Positions 1 to 8,954 of a DNA stretch of 64,000 bases are shown here, in pieces. The notes beneath the pieces were generated by a model. It ran no database searches, was not told the DNA's origin, and saw only the letters and a program-made list of their open reading frames with translations. Every line of letters begins with the position of its first letter. Position 1 is the stretch's first letter. Source of the stretch: Lenzites betulinus (taxonomy: Eukaryota; Basidiomycota; Agaricomycetes; Polyporales; Polyporaceae); the NCBI GenBank assembly GCA_022264855.1, contig JABYQU010000035.1:1-64000 (forward strand). The letters run 5' to 3'. Position numbers and translations under genes: made by a program.

Positions 1-215
1 ACAACTAATGGATCATGTAGGAGCGTAGGATACGCGCTCCTTACACAGACGCTATCGTACACCGCGCGATCCTCTCGTCGCCGCCTCTATTCCCCGAATC
101 GCTCCCAGAAGGCGCCGAAGAATCCTTCGTCAACTACGCAACACCATACGGTAGCCCGCAATCTGCAGTCTCGAACCTCACCCCGTTAGAGCCATCATCT
201 TCAGACAGTAACGCA

Positions 216-1591
216 ATGCATAAAACCCCCAGCGCATCCTCTCACTCGTGCGACCCATCTACGGTCTCTTCGATGGCGGAACAGAACAACTTCGCGATGC
301 GCCACGCTATGCCGGCACGCGGTCATGCAACCGCGCCTACCTTTGACTCCAGCGAGCCACGGAACCTTCGCAGGTTCTTCCAGGACCTCGAGACCCTCTT
401 CGAGATTGCGGGAATCACGGACCCTAACGTACAGAAGAAGTGGGTCACGCGCTACATGCCGATCAGCGAGTCGGAGTTCTACGAGGAGATGGAGGAGTAC
501 AAGGACCAAATGAAGACCTTCGAGGAGTACAAGGACCAAATGAAGACCTTCGAGGAGTTCCGCGCGGCGATCTACGCTTCGCACCCCGGCGCTAGCGAGA
601 CGCGGAAGTTCTCCAACGCTGAAGTGGACAAGCTGGTCGAGTCGCGCCGTAAGGCCCCAATCACCACCAGTAGTGAACTCGGCGACTTCTATCGGCCGTT
701 CTATGCCATGACGTCCTACCTGATTCAGCACAGCAAGATGTCCACCTTCGAGCAGTCGAGACTATTCTTCAGTGGCCTCTGCAACCCCCTTCACGACCAG
801 GTCGCGCAGCGTCTTCAGCTCAAGGACCCAGACCATCACCCAGATGAGGCCTACGAGCTGGCCAAAGTTTACGAGGCCGCGAAATTCATCCTGCACGGGA
901 CGACGGCGGCGTCGTACCAAGTGGCCCCGGCGGCCCCTACGACTACGACGCCCACGGACTCTTCGACCATCAAAGTGGAGGATCTCGCGCTGCTCTTCCG
1001 GCTCCTCGCGCAAGGTGGCAACAATGCGAATGCTTCCGCGACCGCGAATCGCTTTCTAGGACCTCCGAACGCTGGAGCGCGCCCCGCGCCTAACTATCAG
1101 GGCATGATGCAGGGAGCGCAAGGCTTTCAGCAGGGAGGGAACGGTTTCGCCGCGACCGCGCTACCAAACGGCTTCTGTCACTACTGTGGAGATGCGAACC
1201 ACATGCTGCGGAACTGCCCGGCAGCGGAGACTGACATCTGCGAAGGGAAGTGCTCGTGTAACCCGGAAGGGTTGATTGTGCTCCCTACTGGCCAGTTCCT
1301 ACCGCGGCAGCTTCCTGGGTTCGACGGGTTGACTATGCGCGACCGACTCTACGAATGGCATCGACGGGAACGTGTTCGCCAAGGCCAGAACCCTGCGCCG
1401 GCAGCCCTAGCGGCCTAAATGGTATTCGCGATCGCGGAGGACATCAAACCGTGGATCAGTAGCTTCCAGTTCACCGCGGAGGACCGCATTCAACAGTTAG
1501 AGCACGAGCTGTACATGCTCAAGAAGGGGAAGGAACACTTTGATGGCGTAGAGGTACCCTCATTCCCAAAACCGCGCTCGCGACCGGTATC
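216..1591 (+). pseudogene. Gag of an LTR retrotransposon, broken fragment
   Basis: The frame reads a Gag-like protein with a CCHC zinc knuckle (CHYCGDANHMLRNC, about residues 323-336) that would bind element RNA. The first ATG is at 216, but the frame is also open upstream toward the window edge, so the true start may lie to the left. The frame meets an in-frame TAA at 1416-1418 and then continues in the same frame from 1419 to 1591, where the LTR of another element begins. No protease or reverse transcriptase follows. The continuation after the stop (leucine and lysine rich, IQQLEHELYML) looks like more of the same polyprotein, so the TAA is probably a nonsense mutation, although stop readthrough cannot be excluded. 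Gag identity rests on the knuckle and overall composition. Confidence 0.75.
492..551 (+). repeat. Exact 30-bp tandem duplication inside gag
   Basis: Positions 492-521 and 522-551 are identical 30-bp units. They keep the reading frame and duplicate ten residues (EEYKDQMKTF). This is probably replication slippage in this copy. Confidence 0.95.
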
Positions 1592-1954
1592 TGTTAAGAC
1601 GATGCCCAGTGGTTCGCTTGTTAGGCTTTCAGCACAGGGACTTAGACGCTTCACACAGAGGGATCGAGGTTCAGGGGGAGGTTCGAAGGGCGATAGATAA
1701 CCAGGTCGAGCTGAGGTTCTCCTCAGCTCTCCTACTCGTATATATACATGTGAGACACTCTGTAACCATGAGGCACAGCCTGCAGGTAACTACACTGTAG
1801 CCATAAGGTACTGAAACGTGTAGCAGAAACACACCGTAGCCATGAGGCACTGAAACACGTATCCAAAACATAAGGTAACCACGAGGCAGAGTCCGTGACT
1901 GATTCCAGACATAACGTGTGACCAAACGTTACTGAAGCACGTACGGTTGTAACA
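1592..1954 (-). repeat. 3' LTR of the Ty3 chromovirus
   Basis: This 363-bp copy starts TGTTA and ends TAACA, the usual short inverted ends. It differs from the copy at 10416-10778 at nine positions by eye, all in its second half; eight are transitions and several remove a CpG. Confidence 0.95.
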
Positions 1955-1957
1955 TAA

Positions 1958-1966
1958 CCCCCTTTC
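1958..1966 (-). promoter_or_regulatory. Polypurine tract of the Ty3 element
   Basis: On the minus strand GAAAGGGGG lies three bases before the 3' LTR start. This is the expected place and composition for the primer of plus-strand DNA synthesis, and it independently fixes the element's orientation. Confidence 0.75.
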
Positions 1967-1993
1967 TATGGTAGGAAGTCGCCCTCGACTTCT

Positions 1994-3058
1994 TCAGATA
2001 GTGTCTCGGAAGTGTCGAAGCTCCGGTGAGCGTGGAGGAGAGCGAGGGGACGCAGTTCCGAACCAAGGGCAGTCCGCGTCGAGATGTCCTGCAGCCCACA
2101 TCCTGCACCAACGACACTGTCTTTGGGGACAGTATAGCGTTCCGTGGCCGACGATGACGCAGTTGAGACAGAACTGTTCATTGGCTATCGCGTCGAGGAT
2201 GGGGTATCGACTGGTAGTCGCGTTTTCCGCAGCGACAGGTACCGGAGTGGCGTAGGATGGGATTGATAGCTGCGGTGGAGGGGGGATTGGAAGTGGTGCT
2301 TGCCACGGTACGGGTCTGGGGGTGTCAGGACGAGGACATAGGGGTTGGATCTGTTCGAGACGAGGTCGAACATATCGTGCTTCAGGGGCCGGGGATAGCG
2401 CACGTGTTCGTCGAGACGATGCTGGACCTCCCGGATGCTCGGTTGGCTCTGGTTCACCGAGTTCCGGTACGATTCGTCCAAAGTACTGTTGGAGGCGGTG
2501 TCGGTTGGTGGGCCACGAGAGGGCATGGTCGATGTTCTCTCGTGCGTCCGAGAGGTGTTGCATCCCTTCGTCGAGGTGGTGGAGCGCGTGTGCCGCTTCT
2601 TCCCCGGGGACATTCTCCAATGCTTGTTGTACTGCTTCGAGGTGACGGATTACGCGCCTTTGGTAGAACTCCTGACTGACCACTACCCATAGGTTGTAGT
2701 TGCGTCTCAAAAGGGTTTCGTCAACTATGTCTTCGAGCTCGTTTTGAGTGTCGACGGCTCGTGCATAGGCCACAGCGAAAGCTTCTATCCGTGGGTCCGA
2801 CAATTGTACCGCTTCAGATTCGTGAAGAGTTTCCTCCAACGAGTTTGACGATTGAGTGGGTGCAATGTTTTCGTTGACGAACACGTAACTGGCGGTGTCT
2901 TCGACGGGTGTGTTAGGCCGAGTCGGGACCCAGGTATTGCGCGAGAATGGGAGTTCCATCCCCATGGCTGGTCGCAGTGTCTTCGACGGTGGTGGGAGAG
3001 AGTGGATCGCGGTGGTCGAGGAGGTGTTGGAGGAGTGAGAAGTAGAGTTGGGAAACAT
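1994..3058 (-). CDS. Extra ORF of the Ty3 element: zinc-knuckle protein
   Basis: A 354-aa ORF lies between pol and the 3' LTR. The first ATG is at 3058. The C-terminal part (about residues 297-334) has one CCHC knuckle (CLNCVIVGHGTLYC) and a second looser one (CRWCRMWAAGHLDADC). The middle is helical and acidic (EEAAHALHHLDEGMQHL), followed by a proline-rich linker. It resembles neither pol nor this element's own Gag in sequence, and it has no membrane segment. Nucleic-acid binding is inferred from the knuckles. Its start overlaps the 71-aa ORF at 2913-3128 in another frame, so the two may be read from one transcript. It could be a captured second gag or an accessory nucleocapsid; I do not recognise it as a named family. 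Confidence 0.7.
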   Translation of the reverse strand: MFPNSTSHSSNTSSTTAIHSLPPPSKTLRPAMGMELPFSRNTWVPTRPNTPVEDTASYVFVNENIAPTQSSNSLEETLHESEAVQLSDPRIEAFAVAYARAVDTQNELEDIVDETLLRRNYNLWVVVSQEFYQRRVIRHLEAVQQALENVPGEEAAHALHHLDEGMQHLSDARENIDHALSWPTNRHRLQQYFGRIVPELGEPEPTEHPGGPASSRRTRALSPAPEARYVRPRLEQIQPLCPRPDTPRPVPWQAPLPIPPPPQLSIPSYATPVPVAAENATTSRYPILDAIANEQFCLNCVIVGHGTLYCPQRQCRWCRMWAAGHLDADCPWFGTASPRSPPRSPELRHFRDTI

Positions 3059-3128
3059 ATCTGAGGAAGGCAAGAGCGAAGAGGAATGCGGTGAAGGTAG
3101 TGATGAGGACGACGACTATGTTCCCCAT
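2913..3128 (-). CDS. Small membrane ORF of the Ty3 element (71 aa)
   Basis: The ORF starts with an ATG at 3128. Its N-terminus is a strong hydrophobic helix (VVVLITTFTAFLFALAFL, residues 5-22), followed by a polar tail with acidic residues. It lies between the 32-aa ORF at 3188-3286 and the zinc-knuckle ORF, which it overlaps. One transmembrane segment near the N-terminus suggests a signal anchor. Nothing shows that it is translated. Two consecutive hydrophobic ORFs starting with ATG at the same place make chance less likely, but it is short and could be spurious. Confidence 0.45.
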   Translation of the reverse strand: MGNIVVVLITTFTAFLFALAFLRYVSQLYFSLLQHLLDHRDPLSPTTVEDTATSHGDGTPILAQYLGPDSA

Positions 3129-3187
3129 GCGTTGAAGTCGTCCTTCTTGGGGGGGTAGTCCCTGGAGAGGAGGGTCCTCTCAAGTAG

Positions 3188-3286
3188 TCATTGAGAGAAT
3201 TCTCGCAGGATGTAGGCGATGGCTGCGAGGGAGATGGCGAAGAGGGCGAGAATGTAGAGGCAGAGGAGTACGAGGAGTGCAAGCAT
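3188..3286 (-). CDS. Tiny hydrophobic ORF directly after pol (32 aa)
   Basis: An ATG at 3286 lies eight bases after the pol stop codon (3295-3297). The 32 residues are almost entirely a membrane helix (LALLVLLCLYILALFAISL) ending in a short charged tail. The tight spacing to pol would suit termination-reinitiation on the genomic RNA. The function is unknown and expression is unproven. Confidence 0.4.
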   Translation of the reverse strand: MLALLVLLCLYILALFAISLAAIAYILREFSQ

Positions 3287-3294
3287 GTTGAGGT

Positions 3295-3514
3295 TTAGGC
3301 CAGTTTCTTGGCCCGCTTATATCCTTCTAGGAGCTCCCGGGCATGAGGCAGCAGCATGTCTTCCGGTTCCCATGTATTTTCGGCACTGGAGTATCCTTTC
3401 CACTTGATTCGGTAACTGATTCCGCCTCGTTGCTTCCTGTGTCCCACGATGGCCTCGACTTCGTATTCTTCTTGATCATCGATCAGATCAGGTGGAGGGC
3501 GCGTGTAGTTAGGG
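3295..3514 (-). pseudogene. Pol C-terminus with chromodomain, cut off from pol
   Basis: The minus-strand frame reads PNYTRPPPDLID and then a chromodomain with the signatures EEYEVEAIV, YRIKWKGY and NTWEPED, ending in a TAA at 3295-3297. This is the normal end of a chromovirus integrase-chromodomain, which guides integration to modified chromatin. It is separated from the rest of pol (which breaks off after LTPYKEND near 5361) by the 1.85-kb insertion at 3515-5360. Only about two codons of the original Pol seem to be missing at the junction. Confidence 0.9.
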
Positions 3515-5360
3515 TGTAAGCCCGCCCCAGCGCGCTTACGCGCTATTGCACTTGTTATGACCTGTTAGCCATTAGACGCCCACACTTATGCTTCCGCGAT
3601 CCCGCGTCTTTGTTCTTCCCCTCCTGACTCCGAACAACGACGCCAGGTACGCGGCTCACACATGTATATTACAGCCCCCTCCTGACTCCGAACAACGACG
3701 CCAGTTTGTGCCTGTTCCTTTCATCGTTCGACCGCCAGTGTTTCCGGTCGATTCCACGACCGGCTTCCACTTTTTTTTGAACTTCGCATATACAGCTCGT
3801 TCTTAAAACCACATCGACCGACCGTCGGGACGCCTGGGCCTCCCGAAACATCGTAATAACGTCCCTACCAGTATCGCTTGGGACGCGTAGACACGTCCGC
3901 GATTTTATCGCACCTTTTCCCTTCTCCGGGATCAACGACGACGAAGTTCGCGAGTGGTACGGTCTTGACAACGAGTCGGAAGTGGACTACGAGTACGTCC
4001 TGGATTCCACACCAAGAACACCGTCCTCCTCGTCCCTATCCTCTTTATCCTCGCTGGTCACGATCCCCCTCGAAGACGAACCGCATACACCCATCGGGGT
4101 TGGAGAAAACATCAATCCTGAACGCCCTCCTTCCCAATCCTCACTGTTGTCCACGCATTCATCCTCCTCCTCCTCCTCCTCGTCTATTGGCTTCGACTCC
4201 GTCGTCACCTTCCACAGCAATATGACCACCAAAGAAGCGTCGATCTCCACCAACCCCAAGGCTCCGCCTACGCTGGGGGAAGGGAAGATCACGCCGGCGG
4301 TCCTCAACGCCTGGGACCACGGATGCATGCAATACTTTCGTGAACGGTCCATCGAGGACAGCCGCCAGGTCCTGAAGGCCAGCAGCGGCATCGCCAATGA
4401 GGTACTACGTGATTGGTACCTCAACGACTACGAGAGGTTCGACAGCTTATACTGGGTGGAATTCCTCGAGGAGGTTCGCGCTCGTTTCCTACCGTCCGGA
4501 TGGGCTTCGAACATACATGCTCAGATCATGGGCAAGCGCCAAGGACAAGACCAATCCTTTGACGATTTCGTCCTCGAGGTCGAACGCCTCAACTCCCGTC
4601 TTCGCGGGACACCGAAACGTTTCTCAGACACACTTCTACGCGACGTACTCGGCGCAAACATCGTCGAGGATCTCCGCCTCACCGTGGAGGACGACGATGT
4701 CGCGGTTTTGACAGACTACGTCCTCTGGAAGAACGCGATCTCTGCGGCAGACAAAAGGCGCTTCCGCCTTCGCGAGATGATGAACCAGGTCGTCTCCGCA
4801 CGCTCGTCGACCTTCAAGGGCAAGAACGCTCAGGCGTCTTCGACGTCTACAACGACCAAAACCTCGACGACAACTTCCGTTGCTCGAGTCCCAGCGCTCA
4901 CTACCGACGAGCGAAACCTTCTGAACGCGCATCGCGGTTGCTACAAGTGCCGCCGCTTCTACCAAAACCACAACTCCTCGACTTGCCCTCACGGATATCC
5001 GGACGCGGCTAAGTACATTACTCTGACAGCCGCGCATGCCACAGCCGCAAAAGGCTCTAAGGATGCGCACTCCAAGAGCACGGTCGCCGCCGTGATTGAA
5101 GAGGACGACACCGCGTGCGATACGACCATCGCCGCCGTGTACTCGTCTCCGGCCGCCGCAACCACCTCTGGTATCCTAGGGACAGGGTCGGACTCGGATG
5201 ACTCCGAGTACGTATCCCCGTTTTTTGCTCGTCACACCATTCTGCAAGCGACAATCCTTTCCCCCTCCCCCTCGTCCCCTTCCGCGTCATTCCCCATGCT
5301 AATCGACTCCGGCTCGCCTACAGTTCTGATTAGGGCCGACATCGTCGAGCAGGCTGGACT
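3515..5360 (+). mobile_element. Second LTR element inserted into pol, right end missing
   Basis: Host pol sequence stops exactly before TGTAAGCCCGCCCC at 3515, a plausible LTR start, and resumes at about 5361. The insert contains a 5' leader and a gag-protease ORF on the plus strand, then ends abruptly inside protease. A candidate LTR runs from TGTAA (3515) to TTACA (3669-3673), but its end is uncertain. There is no reverse transcriptase, no 3' LTR and no matching target duplication (ttaggg on the left, gtcgt on the right). Either a deletion removed the right part with a few bases of host pol, or a truncated cDNA was joined there. Confidence 0.85.
3618..3704 (+). repeat. 29-bp direct repeat in the leader of the inserted element
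   Basis: Positions 3618-3646 and 3676-3704 are the same 29 bases, 29 bp apart, beginning cccctcctgactccg. They straddle the candidate LTR end at 3673. Confidence 0.9.
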
Positions 5361-5376
5361 GTCGTTTTCCTTATAA
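3982..5376 (+). pseudogene. Gag-protease of the inserted element, truncated
   Basis: The open frame starts with GTG at 3982 but is open further upstream; the first ATG is at 4222. It encodes a Gag with a serine-rich N-terminus, a retrotransposon capsid-like region (WVEFLEEVRARFLP, about residues 154-167), a knuckle-like Cys cluster (CYKCRRFYQNHNSSTC) and then the start of an aspartic protease with the catalytic DSGSP triad near the C-terminus. The element sequence ends at about 5360; the last few codons up to the stop at 5376 come from antisense host pol. A complete element would continue into reverse transcriptase. It belongs to a different family from the surrounding chromovirus. Confidence 0.85.
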
Positions 5377-8300
5377 GGGGTGAGGAAACTTGCGTAGAAC
5401 ACGGGGTGGATCTTCCATGTTTCAGGTAGCTTGAGACAGTAATTGAGGGTGCTGATGACTTCGAGGATTTCAAATGGTCCTTCTCGTTTGGGCGCAAGCT
5501 TCCTGGTGGCGTATAACAGTTTCAAATTCTTGCCTTTGAGCCAGACTTTCTGCCCTTTCTTGAAGGGGATGAACTTTCCCATAATGCGGTCCCTCATTAT
5601 TTGCCGGGCTAGCTCATGTGCCGCTAGCGCCTCGTCACGTGCCTTTTGCAGGCTGGTTAGGCGGTCTTGTACCAGGGGGACATTGGTCCTTGGGTAGGCA
5701 ATAGGGATCAAGGACGGGTTGTATCCCATCATGAGGTAGAAGGGAGAGGCATTTCTGGCTGCATGGGCTCGTTGATTGTGCGCTACTTCTGCGTCGATCA
5801 GATGTCTTGACCAGGTGTCTGGTCGTCCAGTGCAGAAGATCCGGAGATAGACTTCAAGTTCTTGATTGGCTCGTTCCGTTTGTCCGTCGCTCTGTGGGTG
5901 ATATGCGGTGCTGAGAGACAGTGTGATCTTCAGGAGTCTTCCTAGTTCCTTGGTGACGTGTGATGTGAATTGTGGTCCTCTGTCGGAGATGATCTTTTCT
6001 GGAAGGCCAAAACGTCGGTATACGGTTCGATACATGAGTGCGGCTGTTCCAATGGCGTTGATGGTCTTGTTGCATGGTGTAAGGATTACCCCCTTTGTAA
6101 GGCCGTGGTCTACCATGACCATGATTGAGTCAAAACCATCGGATGTCGGTAGATCGGTGATGTAGTCGACAGAGACTTGCTGGAAGGGTCGTGTGACGCC
6201 GTCAGCCGAGATGGGGTTCAGCGGTGGCGTGGTGGGATGTGTATTGATCTTGTTTTGCTGGCATTCCGCGCACCCTTCCACGTAGCGAGACACCATAGTG
6301 TGCATTCCCGGCCACCAGTAGTCGCGTCGTAGGAGTTCTAGTGTTTTGAAGCGTCCGGGGTGTCCCATTGCCGGGGTGTCATGGTAGCGTTGGATTAGGT
6401 CTCTCCGAAGTTGTTCATCAGCGGGGACGTAGCATCTGTTCTTGAAGAATACCATTCCGTCCCGTTCTTCCCAATCTGATAGTGCCGATTTGATGGGGGG
6501 AAGTGTTCCGGTCTTCAGCGCCATGTGTATTGCTTGGAATGTCTGGTCTTTGATGACGAACTCCCTGAAGCGTGTTTGCAGTTCGGAGTCAATCATCCTG
6601 ACGAAGAGATGTTCGGGTAGGAGGACGCGGTCATTATTGTTGTTCTTCTTATCATGGCCAAGGTCGTGTCGTCTGGACAGGGTGTCGGATTGGATCATGT
6701 CTTTTCCTGGGACGTGGTGTAGCTGGATGTCGAATTCTGATAGGAAGAGTAGCCATCTTGCTTGCCGTCGGTTCAGCCGGTGGGCATCACGGTAGTAGGT
6801 CAGGTTCTTGTAGTCAGAAAGGACTTGTACTGGATGAGGTGCTCCGAGGAGGTAGTGGCGCCATTCTTGTAGAGATCGGATTATCCCTAGGAGTTCTTTG
6901 TCATAGATATCGTAGTTTCGTTCTGCTTCGTTGAATCCTTTGGACAGGTATGTGCATGGATGGAGGTCGCCATTTTCGTCTTGTTGTCGGAGGACAGCTC
7001 CTGATGCAAAGTCCGATGCGTCTGATTCGATGAAGAATGGTTTGGAGATGTCAGGCATTAGCAGGACGGGTGCTGTGGTGAATCTGTTCTTCAGGGTGTC
7101 AAAGGCTTGCTGACAGGCTGGTGTCCATTCCCACTTGGTGTTCTTTCGGGTTAGGTCGTTCAGCGGTTTTGCAATATCCGAAAAGTGATCGATAAAATGC
7201 CTGTAGAAGTTGCCAAAGCCCAAGAACGACCGTACTCCTTTGACGTCAGTGGGTTCCTTCCAGTCCTGGATGCCTTTCAGCTTGATAGGGTCCATGGCTA
7301 CCTGGTTTTCCCGGATGATCATCCCAAGATATTCCACTTCTGGTGCGTCGAAAGTGCATTTCTCCAGCTTCAAGAACAGGTCATTTTCTTGTAGCCTTTG
7401 CAGCACCCTTCGTGTCCGTTCTTCGTGTGTCTTCTGGTCTTTCGAAAAGATGAGGATATCGTCCATGTAGATCACAAGCCATCCTTCGTCAATCATGTCT
7501 TTGAATAGGGCGTTCATCATTGCCTGAAAGGTTCCTGGGGAATTGCATAGTCCGAAGAACATGACCATGGGTTCGAATAGTCCACGGTGGGTCTTGAAAG
7601 CTGCTTTCCATTGATCACCGTCCTTGATTCGCACGTTGTTGTAGCCTGATCGCAGGTCTAATTTGGAGAAGACCTTGGCACCTTGCAACTTGTCAACCAG
7701 TTCGGCTACTAGCGGGAGCGGGTATGCATTCTTGATGGTTCCTTCGTTGAGGTAGCGGTAGTCTTGACATGGCCGTAAAGATCCATCCTTCTTGCCAACA
7801 AAGAATAGTGGTGATGCCATTGGGGATTTGGATTCGCGAATATAGCCTTTCTTTAGGTTTTCATTGATGAATTCGTCGGCTGCTTTTTGTTCCTGTGGAG
7901 ACAGCCGATATGGTTTGAAATCCTTAGGCACGAAATCCGGTTTCAGTTCAATGGCATGGTCCCAGGGTCTTGAGGATGGGAATCGTTCCGCCGCTTTCTT
8001 CTCAAATACCGATGCAAATTCTTGGTATGCTTCAGGTAGGATCTTCTGGTTATTCCCGGATGCTTGTTGTGCAAGCGCCATAGCTGGGTTGATCTTGGCC
8101 CATATCCAGAGATTCATAGAGTAGATGAAGCTTGTTCCTTCCGGTGCTCGATAGATTTGTCCTACTCGCGGGCGGGGACGGACTCGCTGGTCTTGTTCCT
8201 CTTGAGGGTCTTCTGTGGTGAGTTTGTCTCCTAGCTTCAGGTAATCCCCGTGGTGCTCAATGGTCTTGTCCAGGTACGCTAGTATCAGATTATCAGTGCA

Positions 8301-8950
8301 TTGTTCTTGGTGCTCGTCATTTGGCGTGGGTAATTCTGCAAAGGGTGCTTTCATGGTGTCCTGTTGTGCAATGGTGCTGCCTTCTTCCGACTGTTGGCGC
8401 ATACTGTCTTCAGGAATATCTTCTATGGTTGTCTTCCACATGATTCGTCCAGTGAAGTGGTTCTGTTCTGGAAACCAGAGCTGTCGCAAACATTCAGAGA
8501 GTTGTAGATTCACTTTTGCTGGGTCGATGTGAAGGGAGCCTTGGGTGAAGTCAATTTTGGCGTTGACCCTTTGTAGCCAAGGAAGCCCTAAGATGATCTT
8601 CTCCTTTCCCAGAGAGGTGACGAGCATGCGGACAAGATGTCGATGTCCTCCAGCTTCGATTTCTAGGACTGAACAGTTCTTGATTGTCCCTTGCTTGTTT
8701 GGGGTTCCATCGGCGTTGAGGGCTCGTATAGGGACCTTGAGGGGTTGTATCGGCAGTTTCTTTTCTAGGACATATTGATAGTCCACAAAGGAGTCTTGTG
8801 CTCCCGTGTCGATAAGGGCTTGGGTTTCGACGATTCGGTCCGTGATTATGGCCAGCGGTATCCTCATGGATTGCTTGGTGGTGTCTGCCATAATTACAGC
8901 ACGGACCTGCGTGCGTGGTTTCGACGTCGCTTCGGACCACGTTCTCAAAA
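5361..8950 (-). pseudogene. pol: Pol polyprotein of the Ty3 chromovirus, split by insertion
   Basis: The frame is open without stops from the gag overlap to the insertion point. It shows, in order: aspartic protease (ALIDTGAQ, about residues 45-52), reverse transcriptase (YMDDIL, residues 494-499), RNase H (IESDASDFASGAVL), the integrase HHCC zinc finger (GHPGRF ... CAECQQNK) and the integrase core with its three acidic positions in VDYITDLP, SDRGPQF and TERANQELE. There is no ATG near the start. The frame begins at the -1 position relative to gag, so Gag-Pol is probably made by frameshifting. After LTPYKEND the frame runs into antisense sequence of the insert at 3515-5360 and gains a false tail down to 5232. 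The true C-terminus is at 3295-3514. Confidence 0.95.
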
Positions 8951-8954
8951 ACCC
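8945..8954 (-). other. Probable -1 frameshift site joining gag and pol
   Basis: On the minus strand the last gag codons read GAG GGT TTT TGA. The heptamer G GGT TTT matches the X XXY YYZ rule for -1 slippage and sits directly before the gag stop. After slipping, the ribosome would read TTG AGA ACG, which is the pol frame. No stimulatory stem-loop or pseudoknot was worked out. Confidence 0.65.

Noticed and set aside
1..60. Possible LTR end (TTACA at about 40-45) in front of the first gag fragment
   Set aside because: Only a few bases are visible and there is no partner LTR in the window, so it cannot be supported.
5232..5360. Minus-strand Pol reading frame continuing to 5232
   Set aside because: After LTPYKEND the frame is only antisense of the inserted gag-protease element. 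The real chromodomain end of Pol is at 3295-3514.
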